Positions 35,518 through 49,600 are shown, counted from the first letter of the stretch. The stretch: 64,000 nt of DNA from Onchidella celtica (GCA_963931925.1 OZ007569.1:64230046-64294045), one strand, 5' to 3'. The notes: a model not told the origin generated them from the letters alone. A program made the numbers and translations.

Positions 35518-38500
35518 TCGAGACACAATTTTTTCATTACAACATACAGAAATCTATGATTGGCTGTGTGGTATTTAACAAAATAGACATTGCCCTTAGA
35601 ATGCACATAGAAAATATCTTGACAGGTTTCAATAATAGAAAATATTTTGAATTATTTGAATAGTAAATGTTTCTTTGAATAGATCTTTTAACTAATTTTT
35701 TTTTTTTTTTTCTAGAACAAGTTGAGAAGATGAAATCATGTCAACATAGGAAGGGGTTTTTGTTCAAAAACTTATGTGGTGCACCATTTGTGACAAGTTG
35801 CAATGCAGTTTAGTTAGTCCAAGAACATATTTTCAAAGTACATGTATTTTTCTTTGAAAGAGGTGATACATCTATTGAAGGCTAAACTGTCTGTATCAAC
35901 ATCTTAATTTTATTATCAAAGTGACGAAATTGGCTAATTGAGTTATATACAGAAGTAGGACAACCGATTGTAAGTTTGATTTGGTGGTCAGATAATATTG
36001 AGACTTCTCAAGCACTTTGTAATGGCCTGGTTCGGGGGGTGGGAGATAAACACGAAAATGTCAGAGCTCTCATTTTGATTAACAAGCCCCTGAAAAGCAT
36101 AGAACTGTCAAACAAGTATTTCTTCGAGTTAATAATCTGCTATATAATCTGAAATATGTCAGTATTTAATGTATGAGTATAACTTCATATATTTCATTTC
36201 AATGTAAAGCTTCTTAAAATGCTGAAGGTCAAGAAAGTGTATTTTATCTGAAATTTAAGAGAGATATATTTAAGTTTCACAGTAACAGTCCAAAATAATA
36301 TTCTGAATCATATTTGTATATGTTTACTAGCTATGTTGTAAGCCTCATCATTGCTCCAGCATTGTACATTTGCATTTGTTAAACTCTTTCTGAAATTTTT
36401 GATTCTACATGCATCTTATCTTTGAAGATGCAACCAAAAGTTGAAGTGTGTTCTTTATGTCAAAGTAGTTTGTGCCTTTTAACCGCTGGTATTCTGTTCA
36501 TTAATTCCTATTTGGTGTAGGTAGGGGTGAATCTAACATATGTCTCAAACAATTAATTGGTGAAGAAAACCCTCCACGCATTTTATAATGAAAGGTGTGG
36601 AAAGGAAACACTGTATACTATAGAAACTCTGGCAAATGAAACTATGCATTCTAAATTGCACTTCTGTAACTAGATATTATGAATGTTGCTGAACATTGTC
36701 CTCAGAGTGAATGCTTGTGTCGTCCCTATGAATCCAGATAAATGATTTTCACTAGCTTGATTGCTGTGCACTTTGTGCCAGAATCTCATACCTTCTGGTT
36801 CATAAAATAGGTCAGACTACTACTGTGTTGTTGAATCTTTGAAGTTCTCACTATCCAGGTAGTCATGAACCCAAGACTTGTACACCAAGTATGACAAGAT
36901 CATTTTAAAATCACTCACTCCTTAGTAAAAGCAGAAGTATTACATGTATTAAAAAGGTTCTTTCTTTCAAAATTGTAACCACCTGATAATCTTTTGGGAT
37001 GCTACAGCGATGATAGAATTACATGTACAGGAAAATGACAGCTAGCCAGTCCTTATAATAACTGAATCACAAATTATTAAATCATTTATATCCTTTCAAG
37101 CCAGATGTGACGTCTTTTTACTGCCATACAGACATGCATGCCTGTTTGTAAAAATTTTACCAGATTGTATTTGTGTTCAGACTTGAATAATTTCCAGAGA
37201 GATGGTGGAGTCCTGGAGTGTATTTTTTTTTTCTCAAACTTTCTTTCATTTTCAGTAGTTATAAGGTGAATGACATGTCACACCGTCACAGACTGAATAT
37301 CAAAATCTGCATCTCTGTTTAGATGCAATCTAGATGTCTTCCTTTCATGCCTGTATTAGTATTGTAGTGTCTTATACAGGAGAGATATGAAGTGTTGAAG
37401 TAGACTGCAGTAAAAAGAAATTGTTTTCCAATGAACATTTGTCACTTGTGGGTATACATGGAATTACATTTGAAACTGCTACTATATAGCACTCCCTTCA
37501 CTGCGCTGTGGACGTACGCCCTGCATCCTAAATTCTATGGTGCTAATGCACCATGGACATAATACCTTACGCTTCTAAATATGGTTGCGAGAGTGTGTTG
37601 TCCAGCATAGAGCAGGGAAAAATGTATAGTAGTGAAGTAGTTAAGCATGAACTATTAGACCTATCCATTTCAGTGTTCTTACATGTAACAATTCTGGCAC
37701 CCAGTAAAATCCCAATAGCACAAATTATCACTTAGAAATTAAAATTGAACATTTTCATGACACTTTTTCTGAAGCTTGAAGCTTCAAAAGTGTGTTTAAG
37801 AAATCTTGAGATTTATTAGGATAATGAATGACAGTGGTCATGATTTGTATCATGAAGTCTTTTCTTTGTTCTTCTGTGTGATTTTAATGAGAGGTTATAT
37901 GACAAAGCTGGCTCAGTTTTCATGGAACTGAAAAACTCTTTCAAAGGAAATCAAATCACAGTTAATGCTCATGGTGTCTAATTTTTAGTGGTAAGAATAG
38001 TGGCTGATGCAAAATGATGCATTTAAGTGCCAGCTTTGAAAGAGCTAATGTTTTATTGTATTTGTTTGTTGGATAAAGGGGAGTGTATTATTCAAACCGT
38101 TAATTTAACAGTTTTTTTTTTATTCAAAAAGGAAAGATATACTGAGTCCGAGTCCGGAATAAGTCGGAGAATTTATATGCTGGTGCAAGAGAAACAGTTA
38201 TTTGCTTTTTCATGTTATCATTTGTTTGCTTTAGGGGTGGTGGTCACATCTATCAGAACAAGACCAGATGTGGATTTGGTGAGTTATCTATGCCAGCAAA
38301 AGGTTCTTTACTTCATTTCATTGTTGTCAGCTTGCATACTTTTGTAAACATCCCATTGTGAAATATTTGTTTCTTTTCTACTTGAGCATATCAAATTTTA
38401 TCATTCATATCCTTGAAAATAAATCTATATATTACAAAAACATACAGAATAAACTTGAAAGAGACAAAACTGGTTTTGTTTTCTCTTCTGCCATTGCATG

Positions 38501-39522
38501 TATTGTCTGATCATTCTTCATTGATTATCACATACAAAAATTTTATTTTGATGACGACAAAGAAAATCAATATCTTGGAGCCAAAAACAAACTAACGATA
38601 CACCATTCTGAACAATTATTTAACTGAAATATCACATCCAGAAGCACTCAGTTCACTAGCTCCACAATCACACCATTAGTCAACATAATTATTTTATCAT
38701 TATGCACTATAATATCCTTTTAGCAGGCATCATATTTGTCTTTACATTGTGAAGCACTGAAGAAAAAACTGCATTCAGAAAGATTGTAAACGATATCCTA
38801 CTTGGCTTGAGGCCGCTTGGTTTCTCGGTGACCTCAGCCGACTGCTTTTGCCCCCTGATATACTACTTGTATAAGGTGTTATTAATAAATAACAAACATG
38901 CATCCTTGTAAACATTATATTGCTGACATATATATATGTATCCAGAAGCTATTTTCCTGATAATGTTGGCATAGTTCCTTAGAGTGGAAATGAGATAGAA
39001 TGAAAAAGTTAAACCAAAAGACCTCTCCAGATTCTCTGCATGCAAAATACACCAATCTCACTGCATACAATATGACACAGTGATCATTTCAATGTTGTGT
39101 TTGAGAACAAATTTCATCATAACATACCTTTTAGCATTCAGAATATTGTCAGCTAAGCAGCTGCTGTGTCATGTAGTGATGCACAAGGATTTCTACAAGA
39201 CAGCACTTAAGCTCAAGGAAAGAAAGTGCCCTTGTCATTTTGCATGTAATAATCACATGACAAATCCGTAAGCATTACAGATACAAAATGATAAATTTAT
39301 GCTTAAAAACATACATTTGTCTGTGAAGCACTAAAGAAGATCATTCACATAATGTGTGCATCACAAAACATTGCTAGTGCTCACACTCAATAAAATGATT
39401 CTGAACTTGGATATGACTTAGGCCTCACTGCTCAGTCAATCTTTTCTCCCCACACTTTCATCCATGACCAAAATCCAGCTTGTTTATAAGTTCTGATTTG
39501 ACGGTATCAATCACAGGATTAA

Positions 39523-39741
39523 CTCTTTGTGTGCCAATAGCCAATGAATTGGTTCTTCCGCTGGTCATTTTTGTGCCAATCACTGATGAATCGGTGCACA
39601 AGAATGCTAGGCTATTTTGTTTCACGAAGAAAGAAGGTCGATTTTCTGTTCATAATGCTGCTGTAGTTAGTCTTCATTCATTTCCCCCACTATTTTCTTC
39701 CTGTATCGGCAAACGTGGAAAAATTCATGGCACACAAAGAG
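39523..39741. mobile_element. 219-bp piggyBac-type MITE
   Basis: The ends CTCTTTGTGTGCCA (39523-39536) and TGGCACACAAAGAG (39728-39741) are perfect 14-bp inverted repeats. Both are bordered by TTAA (39519-39522 and 39742-39745), the target site duplicated by piggyBac transposases. GTGCCAAT occurs again inside, next to the left end. The element is non-coding and lies about 700 bp beyond the TRNT1 stop. Confidence 0.9.
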
Positions 39742-40237
39742 TTAATAATTAAATCATCCACAGCAATGCACATATTACAACACAAGATAAAACAGTGCAT
39801 CAGGGATCAAACACATCAGCATGGCTTAGTCTTTCTTCTCAATCTCACTACACTATAACAAGCCCTTTCATCAGACAGGAAAAGAGATGAAGACAAATGA
39901 GTGTTGGGGTTATGACCCAAAATTATCACTGCTTTCAAGGGAAGTCAGTGAAAGCAATAAACTTTACATACTAGGACCAACACCACCCTCCTCCACTTTC
40001 TCTCCCTGGACACACTCACTTTGCAACATGTTTATGCAACCCCCCATTCCTGTCCTCTCCAACCAATAATTAAATGGTGCCCTTGAGTACTTGCTGCCAA
40101 CTGACACAATCCCAGATATCAAAGTGTATCAAATTTTTACATTTACCCGACATTGATTTAAACCACTCTCATTAGTGCTAATACCATTCAAAGTGAGATG
40201 TGTTGCTGTATGATTTTGACAATGTTGACTATATGTA

Positions 40238-40243
40238 TTTAAT
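40238..40243 (-). terminator. candidate TRNT1 polyadenylation signal
   Basis: ATTAAA on the minus strand about 205 nt past the stop is the nearest plausible signal I see. A canonical AATAAA occurs only much further on. Confidence 0.25.
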
Positions 40244-40447
40244 CTTCTTCCTCTATATATTCAATATCATTCTATCATACTGGGACAAACACAATCAATG
40301 TCTAGTATATCCAAGCAGCGAGACTGTGAGAAAATAGATATAATTGCTGTCTCTGCACTAAGAATTTTAGTGGAAGAGTTATGTAACAATTCTTTACAAA
40401 TTTTGCATAAGAAATCAGCACAAGGTGTAATCGTTAACATTCAGGCT

Positions 40448-40681
40448 TCACTTTTTTCTCATTTTCTTTAAGTTTTGAGGCAAATTTTCCAATACAGAGG
40501 GTATTTGATCTAACAATTCTTCCTTGCTCAGTTTGTAGCCACTTTCTTTCCAGATCCTTCGAATTTCATTCAAAGTGCAGGCAAACTTTGGACCTCTTGG
40601 CACATTTTTCTGTGTCAAATCATGGCCAGTGACTGGAAACTGGGGGAGCTCAATTGTTGGGAACTCCTCGGCAACATCCAT
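40448..40681 (-). CDS. TRNT1: TRNT1 exon 8, C terminus and stop
   Basis: 234 nt including the stop. [20 protein letters not shown] ... [17 protein letters not shown] matches human PPFPVSGHDI and WKKSGYQMEKDELL. The tail extends past the human end by a short basic stretch. Confidence 0.97.
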   Translation of the reverse strand: MDVAEEFPTIELPQFPVTGHDLTQKNVPRGPKFACTLNEIRRIWKESGYKLSKEELLDQIPSVLENLPQNLKKMRKK

Positions 40682-43600
40682 CTGTTTGATATTGATGATG
40701 TAAAACATTCAATGCCACAAAGACTGAAACAAAACAAAATAAAACAAAACACGCACACACAAAAACCACTTCCTTGATATATAGCCAGGCATCAAAAGAG
40801 GTTCATGAAAGTATCCTCTGTTAAACTGATAAAAAAAACAACTCAGTTCTGTGATAACAAACAAGCCATTGGGTGACACAATACTTACTTTCTCCTTTTG
40901 TAAAAATATATCTGCTTTTAATTCACAAATGTTTTAAAGTTTTCTATAATAACTGACACTTCCAGAAAATATCTATGACGTAATTTCTCATACAAATCAT
41001 AAATTTTAAATTATCAGGTTTCCAATCCACTCTCTCATACTATATTCACTCACACTATCATACTATTTAATGTACAGACATTTTAGAAACTGATGAAGAA
41101 AGTGCTTCATTGGGTTGAAAACTCACACTAATTAACTATTGTAAAAACAGTAACAATTTAATAACTCACATGACCACAGTACTTCATCAGCTCCACAATT
41201 TTATTCATGACCTTGACCTCCTTGCCAGAGGCATCTGTGTGCAGATCCGTGCAGTAGGCTATCAAATTGTCACCCATCTGATCACCTCGATGGTGTACAA
41301 TGAACAAGGCAAGTGACAACTCATCGTTTGACACTTTGCACCTCTCGTGCAACTTGTAAACCTGAAAAATAATTTAGGTTGCTTTTTGTTTTGTTCATAA
41401 CAAATAAGATCCACAATTACATCCACTTAGCAATCTAACTTTTAACCCTCGTCCCGCGTTGAATGAACTCGTCCACGTAACGCCTTGTGCGGGGATAGCC
41501 AGCGGCCAGTCAGCTGAATTTCACATGTTGCCGATAACCTCGGCGGTCAGGTCAATTGGGTCCTTTTGAACACTTGTATCGTGTTTACTTTAGGACGCAA
41601 TAACAACAATTATGGTGGATAAATCGTAAATGACCCCTATGATATTATTATTCGGATAAAGTACCAGTGATGAGATGCAGTAAGTTCTATTGTTAAATAG
41701 AGGGCCCATAATCAAGAACTTTCTGAATTTACATGCCGTTCAATACACGTGTTAACCTTTTCCCTGGAGCTCTGCGCTTTTTTTGTCCCTAAGTCAGGCC
41801 ATCCAGGTGAACAAATCAGTTTTTCAGCCAGGCTCTTCATGTACTAACCACATGAACCATGGCACTGCCTTCTCCCTTCTCCACTATGTAAAGGTTCCAC
41901 GTACTATGATGTTAGTTTTCTTAGCACATCTTTAGCAAGAGATTTGATTTCCAGCTCGTAGAGTACATACATGTACTGAAAAGCGGTTTAATCAAAGCAA
42001 CACAATATCCCTCTAATATATATATGGCCTTTAGCGTCTTTACAGACGGTCTTAGCAGCTAGAATATTCACTTTCACTTTGACTGACAGCTTCTCTCGTG
42101 GCTTATTCTACCAATGTTTGACCCGAGAGTGCGATGGCAGTGATTGCAGGTCAGTCTTCTGGGTTCACTTTGGCGAGTGTTTTCATTCCGCCTCTGTCGT
42201 TTTGTCAGGTATGTTTCTTTTGCCCTGAAGTCTATTGCGAGCGTGCCACTGCGCAATTTTTGTCTCCATCTGCTTCGATCATTTGCAAGGTTCTCCCATT
42301 CATTGGGGTCGATGTTGAATGCTTTCATCGTGACCTTGCAAGTGTCTTTGAATCGCAGATGTGGCCTACCTCTGGGTCGGTTGCCAGTAGCAAGTTCCCC
42401 GTAGAGAATTTGTCTGGGGATGCGATCATTTTCCATACGGTGGAGATGTCCAAGCCACCGCAGTCTTTTTTTGCCTAGGAGAGCCTGAGTTGATGGAATG
42501 TTGGCTCGGCTCAGAACTTCGATATTTGAGATCCTGTCTTGCCACTTGATCTTGAGAATTTTGCGTAGGCAGCGCAGGTGGAAGGAGTTGAGGGATCTTT
42601 CATGTTTGGAGTAGGTGGTCCGTGTCTCTGAGCCATACAGCAGGGTGCTTAGGACGCAAGTTTGGTACACGAGTACCTTTGTTTTGATGGTCAGCTTGCT
42701 ATTGTTCCACACCCTTTTTGAGAGTTTGCCAAAAAGCTGTGGCCGCCTTTCCTATTCTGGCATTTATTTCAGTTGTTATGTCTGTGCTACCACTGATGGT
42801 TGAGCCTAGGTAGCAGAATTTTCCCACTTGCTCCAGAGGAGAGCCATTCAGCATGATTGGGTTGGGGTTTCTCAAGCCTTGTGTCAAAACTACAGTTTTT
42901 GAGACACTGATCCTTAGCATGAATTTGTCACAGGCTTTGGCAAGGCTATTGATGAGAGCCTGGAGCGTGGTTTCATCGTGGGCCACGATTGCAGCATCAT
43001 CTGCGAAGAGGAGCTCTTGTAACATAATATGCTCTGTACGAGATTTTGCTTTTAGTCTGGCAACATTAAAAATGGAGCCATCCACTCTGGTGTTAATAAG
43101 TACTCCACCTGAACATTGACCAAAGGCATTCTTGAGTAGGGCTGCAAAATATATACCAAATAAGGTAGGAGCAAGAACACATCCCTGCTTCACACCGCTG
43201 TTTACAGCAAATGAATTGGATGTGCAGCCTTCAAAGTTGACACATGCCCTCATGTCAGTGTGGAAGGATGCAATAAGTTTTAGCAATGTTGGTGGACAGC
43301 CTATGGATTTAAGGACTGCATACAGGCCAGATCGGCTTACGGTGTCGAAAGCCTTTGTTAGGTCCACAAAGCATGTTATAAGCGGCCTGTTTTGTTCTTT
43401 ACATTTTTCTTGGATTTGCCGAAGTGCAAATATCATGTCAATAGTTGATCGTTTGCTTCGAAAGCCACATTGTGTTTCTGGTAAGACTTTTTCCGCCAGT
43501 TGTTGAAGGCGGCAGAGGATGACGCGAGCAAAAGCCTTTCCAGTAATGCTGAGGAGGGATATGCCTCGATAGTTGTTGCAGTCGCCTTTGTCTCCTTTGT

Positions 43601-46600
43601 TCTTGTAAAGTGTGACAATTTTGGCGTCTCTCATATCATGTGGTATCACGCCTTCTTTCCAACACTGCAGTAACAGATTATACAGGTGTGGTAATAGTGG
43701 GCCTTTTAGGTCTTTTAATACCTCTGCAGGAATGTTGTCACTTCCTGTGGCTTTTCCAGCAGACAGGTGGTCGATTGCATTGGAAAGCTCGACTAAGGAA
43801 GGTTCAGCGTCAAGTTCGGCCATTATTGGCAGTCTTTGGAGGTGTTCCTCAAAATCTGGTGGAATATTTTTCTCAGTTGATGCTCTACCCACCTATTCAG
43901 TTGTTCATTTTTATGTGATGGGTTCACCATTTACAGACTTAAGTGGGGCGCTTTTGGTGATGATTGGCCCAAGAGCTACTTTCATCTGACTAAAGGCGGT
44001 TTTCATATCTCCCTTTTCATTTGCCTCTTGTATGCTGTTACACAAGTCTGTCCAGTATTTGTTGGCGCAACGTCTTACCTCCGGCTGAAGTTTAGCTTTT
44101 GCATTTTTCAAACAAGTTTTTGTACTCTGATTGCAATTTTTGTTATACTCATTGAAAGCAGATTTCTTTTGCTCAATGAGAGGTAGGAGAATTTCGCTGT
44201 TCTGGGCTACCCAGTCGTTGTTTGAAACTTTATGCTGTCCAAAAGACTTGATGGCACAGTCATGAATTTTTGAACTGAGAGTGTTCCATGTTTCATCTAC
44301 CGAGTCACATTGGGTGACATTATCCATGCTTTCAGCAAATAACTTTTCAAATGACTTTCTATTTGATTCATCTCTGATTGCTGTTACATTGATCTTAGGG
44401 ATTGAAGGGGCTTTTGATCTGTATATTTTCTTGGCCGAAATTTTGATTTTGCTGACTACCAGTGCATGGTCGGTGTCACAGTCAGCACTGTGGAGGGAAC
44501 GAGTTATTTTTATACAGCCCAAACTCTTCCTCCTTGAGAGAATAAGATCTAATTGATGCCAATGGCCAGACCTGGGATGGCGCCATGATGTTCTTTGGCA
44601 TCTCTTAAGGTCAAAGTACGTGTTTGTAACACATAATGAGTTTACGGAGCATAGCTCCAGAAAGCGCTGCCCGTTTTCGTTGATGTTGCCAATGCCGAAG
44701 TGCCCAATGCACTTTGGCCATGCGGAGTGATCTGCTCCCACTCGAGCGTTAAAGTCACCCAGAATTAGCAGGCCTTCGGTGAGAGGGATGTTGTGGAGAG
44801 TCCTCTGCAATGCCTCGTAGAAAATGTCTTTGGTTTCGTCAGAGGAGGTAAGTGTTGGGGCATAGACACAGATAATGTTGGTAAAACCAGACCGGGTGTT
44901 CAGTCTGAGTGTCATGATGCGTTCTGACACTCCAATTGGAGTTGCGATCGAATTGATAAGGGAGTTTTTTACGGCGAAGCCCACGCCGTGGATTCTCGGC
45001 TGTTCGCTGCTAAGGCCCTGCCAGAAGAAGGTGTAGTTTTCTTCTTTGACTGACCCGGAGTCGGGAAGTCGAGTTTCTTGAAGGGCAGCGATGTCGATGT
45101 TTAGTAGCTGAAGTTCTCGATCAATAATTTGGGATTTCCCGATGGAGTCAATATCAGTGAGATCTTGCTGTTGCAAGCCTGGGCGCATTGTTCTGACGTT
45201 CCAGGTACCAAGTTTTAGTATTTTTCTGTTTTTGCCAGGTGCACACTTTACGTCAGCTTTTTGACTTTTGGTCTAGCTCCAACCACCTTATGAAGCAGGC
45301 TGACGTGGCGGAACAACACCCAACTGCCTGGGGGCTGCCCAGGTTACGGCGGGCGGTAGTTGATCAATGCAGCTGAAAAGCCGCTCCCACCGACAGAGGG
45401 GACCCCTGGCGCTCATCCGTACGCCAAATGGATTGAGCTTATCACCGGTAACTGCCACCTCCCGTGTTGTGCCCATCCGTAACGGATGGCTGGAGTGTCC
45501 TCTCCAAATCGGAAATGGGTGGGCTTATAGAGGAGAGACAGACGCTTGCCAAGCCCGAGCAAACGCCTCCTCGTTTTGCTGCCTTGCCTGGGCTATTTTT
45601 AAGAGATGGTGCTTTGCCCAGAGGCACCACCCCTCTCTCTGCCATTCTAGTTAAACCCAAGGGAGAGACCAGGTCAATACATTTGGAACTAGTCCGGCTG
45701 CAGGAGATGCTGGAAGCCAGTTTGATGCAGTTCTCCCTGACAACCACCTTCGGGTCTCCACTCCTGATTTTCTGTCTGGGTTTACTCCCATAGCCTTTGC
45801 TATCATAGCAACACACAAGGCAGTGTGGTATTTGTATTCAGGGTTACCTTCCCCTAGTCTTCCTCTCTCCCGAGATGACCCACAAGACAGTGGGGGTGAC
45901 AGTAGCAGGCTGTATTGTGTACTGTCATACAATAGCAGAAAACTCTGGCCTGACATACAATATCCCTCTAATTACCATATCAAATAAAAACAATAACCAA
46001 CAATAAATTCAGTAATTTTCTCCCAGTTTTCCCTGATGAAAAACATACTGACAGACGTCCTTGTGCAGCATGTCCTAGTATTACATCAATACTCATTATT
46101 ACAGACAGAGAATGGTTTCTTAAATACGCAGATGGCCCCTTTCTTCTCACTTCACATGTACATGACAACCAGCATCAAAGTCAAAAGTTTCCCTAAGATT
46201 TTCTCCAGTTTGAACTTCAGACCGTCAGTACTATTACATGAGTATGACGAATAGTTACGAACAGCTGCATCCTAATAAACGTAATCGGACGATGCCATTT
46301 TGTTAGACATAGTAGGGGTGACAGGCTAGATAAACAAGTAAAACTAGTGTGAAAAAAAAAACCATAAAAAAATCGATAATCGTAGCAACCAAATAAACAA
46401 AACACGAGGAGCAGCATTGCTATACGATAAATTGGCCTCCCACAGGACCCGGGAAGCAAAATGTAGGCCACAATATTGGCCTCGCGAGTTGTGTGAGGAG
46501 GCCAGGACGAGGGTTAACAATTTCATCTGAGGAAAAACAAAGAAAAAAACCCCAAATAAATTGATATAAAACCATGGCATTCTCTCTCCTCATTAAATAC

Positions 46601-49600
46601 AATACAATATGATGAGATGTATGGAGATGAAAACCATATCATTATCAGCAGTTTTCCCACAGATCTACTGTGTCCCAATATAATAATCAGTACTTGTGTA
46701 ATTAATTACTTTGTGGGTCATTCAAACAAATCATCTTAAGACCTTTGACTAACTTAGCCAATGAAGGATAATAGGAGCATGGTTCTACTTCTCTAATACT
46801 ACAAGTAACTGACACACTGAGAATGAACATAGATTTAGGGCTTTGAACTGATATTTCAGGTTTGATGCAGGAAAGCTTAATTTTGAAAATGTGTAAGAAT
46901 CGATGAAATTTGCAATTGCCTTACATCACTCTCTTCATCCAGTAAAGCTGCAATTCTTGTCATATGATGATGTGGCTTCCCTTCTGTTCTGTCACAAACT
47001 TTGTGAAGTTCTTCAAAGTTGTGAGCTTTTGGCAAACCTGGCAAATATCATATAATCGATAGTAGGCTGTATTATCTTGTTTCACAATACTTTGAAATTA
47101 GTAAAATGTAAATGTTTAACAACTTGCCTTCTTGGCCCAAAGCCAATGAATGAGATCTCTTGGCCTTCGAATGTTATGCAATATTAAAACTAACAGTAAC
47201 ACACAACAGTTGCACTACATATCACTGAAACTGTATCTGCTCCATTTTCATCCTTTTAATGCCTTGCAGTAGACAACACATCAATGGAAATCACATTCCA
47301 GTCATACTATCATTTGTCTTCCTGCCAGCACCGAAAGTTCATGCACATGTTTACAATACTGTGAGAAAGAGGAGCCCTTGTTACATTTACCCTAAGTGGT
47401 CTTTATTTGTAGAAATCTGCACAATAAAAGCTGGTTTACTTTCTTTTCCCCCCTCCTTCTGTGATAGGTGCTTGCTGTTCACAACAGAACAGCTATAACT
47501 TCAGATGAAACATCACTCCCGGTGCTCACTGCTCTATACATGTAATCTGAATTTAGAAATTTGATTTGTTAATTATAATAAATATTTTTAAAATGCAAAC
47601 TAAGATTTCTTATACCCTTTGCAAAGTATTACAGATAAACTGATAGAAGGGCACAGTGTCTTGGAGAAACTCAACTACAAAAAAAAAAAAAAAACTCTGT
47701 CAGACAGACACATTTGACATGTCCATGAATGTGGCTGTGACGAGGTACACAGAAAAAGAGGACACGAAAATGACAAATTGTCTGGATGGTATAACAATAA
47801 ATACAGTACCGTAGCCTAAGGGACAGCTAAGAATAAAACTGAACCTCTCACAAAATATAACTATCTTACCTACATATGGTCCCAGACCAAGCTCAATCAT
47901 AGTCTTAAAGATTGGTGCTGTCATGCGGCCAGTTAAAATTTTCCTGATTTCTATCCAGATACGTTCTCCTGCAACACCTGTGAGAAGACAGATATTACAG
48001 TCAGCACTACAGGGAAAGAACACTGTTCATGTTACATATCTTGCAACAGAATCAGAATCTAACAAAACGATTCTGCATAATTATATCCACTGAATACATG
48101 TACCATGCATGGGCTGAGATTATGAAGTTTGTTTACTATTTTTCAAATTAAAACTAAACTTCATTGGCCTCTGCTGTAAACTTCTGTGACACACTTCAGT
48201 TACAACAAACTTGGTTATGAGAGATTTCCTTTAGTTTTACATTAAATTCTTATTAGACCTCATTCTATTGACTTCATTCTGTGACATAATGCAGCTAAAT
48301 TTTGATAAAGTTAAACTGTACTGAAAGTTCATGCCAAAAAAATAACAGCTGAGGAAATTTTGTAAAAATAATACTGTTTTAATATATAACAGAATTTGTT
48401 TCCTTACGAGCCAGCCCATCCACATTATTCCTGATAGCATCAAGAGTTATCTGTTCATGTGCGTCAGGTCCTGTAGCCAATCTTCCAAAGAATCTGAAAA
48501 AATTACACATAAACAAAATTCTTATTGATTTTGATAAAAAAAGAATACCTTTATGAAAAACGGTACCGCTGGATTCCTATGAATTACATTAATAGTATTT
48601 GGAAGTATGTCATTAACATCACAACAACCTTTGCAGACAGTTTTTCATGTCTCAATGTGTTTTTCACCATGCACAAAATTGATTTCCAGGAACACTGCAA
48701 CAACATAGTACACATGTAAAACATGCTACAACATGCTCCAAGACTGAAAATATGTCTGACACTGTACTAATTATTAATAGAACAGTTAACAGATAAAAAG
48801 ATGAGATCTGCAACTGATGACATACATTTACAATATATGTAATACTTTTCAATATTTTTTCACCCCTTTCAGTAAGCACAAATAAAGTAAAAACATATGG
48901 TCTGTACAATACAGCAGCAAATTAAAGTTGTGATGCCGTCCTCATTCTATTTTTTCTAAAACTGGAGCTGCATATTTCTAACACTGAACATTAAAAATTG
49001 TGCCAACTCTGTGAGATTCTGAGCAAATAACTTGCCTGAAATATCTTAGAATGCGAAGATAATCCTCTTGAATTCTCTGCTCTGGGTCTCCCACAAATCG
49101 AATTCTTTTCTCTTTCAAGTCCTGAATTCCGTTGAAGTAATCATAAACTGTACCATCAAAACCTGAAAATATATGATGAAATGTGAGAACATGAAAAGTT
49201 GGAAAATGTCTCCAAAGGTTACTGAGACAATTACAAGTGAATATGATTAAAACAATTGTCTTAATCAAAAGTTTTAGCACAATTTCTATTTGACTTAACA
49301 TGTAAGTGTTTCCTGTTAAATAGGGTTGTCAAAATTACAGACTTAGAATCTCAGTAAGAGAATCAGTTTTCCTCCACTGCCCCATTTAATGCTAAATATC
49401 ATTCACTTTTTTCAGACTACAATGTTCAAGGACAGCAAATGGACTTGGCAAGATAAGAGCACATTGGTGCTACTAACCAAGAAACATAGAATTTATCGTC
49501 AGGTCCCGCCTGTTTGCATCCAACATCCAGTCTTTCGTAAATTCAACCTGGGCTCTACGTCCGTCTGTGACCACATCAATTCTCAAAGTGGTAACTTCGA

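Larger units (their letters stand above)
29772..40447. other. about 10.7 kb between the converging 3' ends of PALS1 and TRNT1
   Basis: I see no coding exon. The start must include the PALS1 3' UTR and the end the TRNT1 3' UTR. The sequence is AT-rich and CpG-poor. Small structures inside are a 21-bp tandem duplication (35476-35517), an imperfect hairpin (33028-33096) and a piggyBac-type MITE (39523-39741). Confidence 0.7.
42018..45956 (-). mobile_element. RTE-like non-LTR retrotransposon, near full length, frameshifted
   Basis: A 3.94-kb insertion bounded by a perfect 16-bp target duplication ACAATATCCCTCTAAT (42002-42017 and 45957-45972). It carries an apurinic endonuclease, a reverse transcriptase and a C-terminal zinc-finger-like motif on the minus strand, and ends in a short (TA)n tail. 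The RT block ([31 protein letters not shown]) is of the RTE/BovB type, and the length suits RTE elements. At least three frameshifts break the reading frame: two near 43880-43915 and one near 42735. It is therefore probably inactive, but young by its perfect duplication. It lies in the same orientation as the host gene TRNT1. Confidence 0.93.
41446..46513. mobile_element. piggyBac-type element interrupted by a LINE
   Basis: TTAA|CCCTCGTCC at 41442-41454 is exactly mirrored by GGACGAGGG|TTAA at 46505-46517. TTAA targets with CCC...GGG ends are the piggyBac signature. Removing the LINE and one copy of its target duplication leaves about 1.1 kb with no recognisable transposase, so it would be a non-autonomous or decayed element. 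The inverted repeat is short (9 bp plus TTAA), so chance is not fully excluded. It sits in TRNT1 intron 6. Confidence 0.6.

Noticed and set aside
42134..44556. Plus-strand open frames over the LINE (114, 124, 125 and 91 codons)
   Set aside because: They are antisense shadows of the endonuclease and reverse transcriptase frames.
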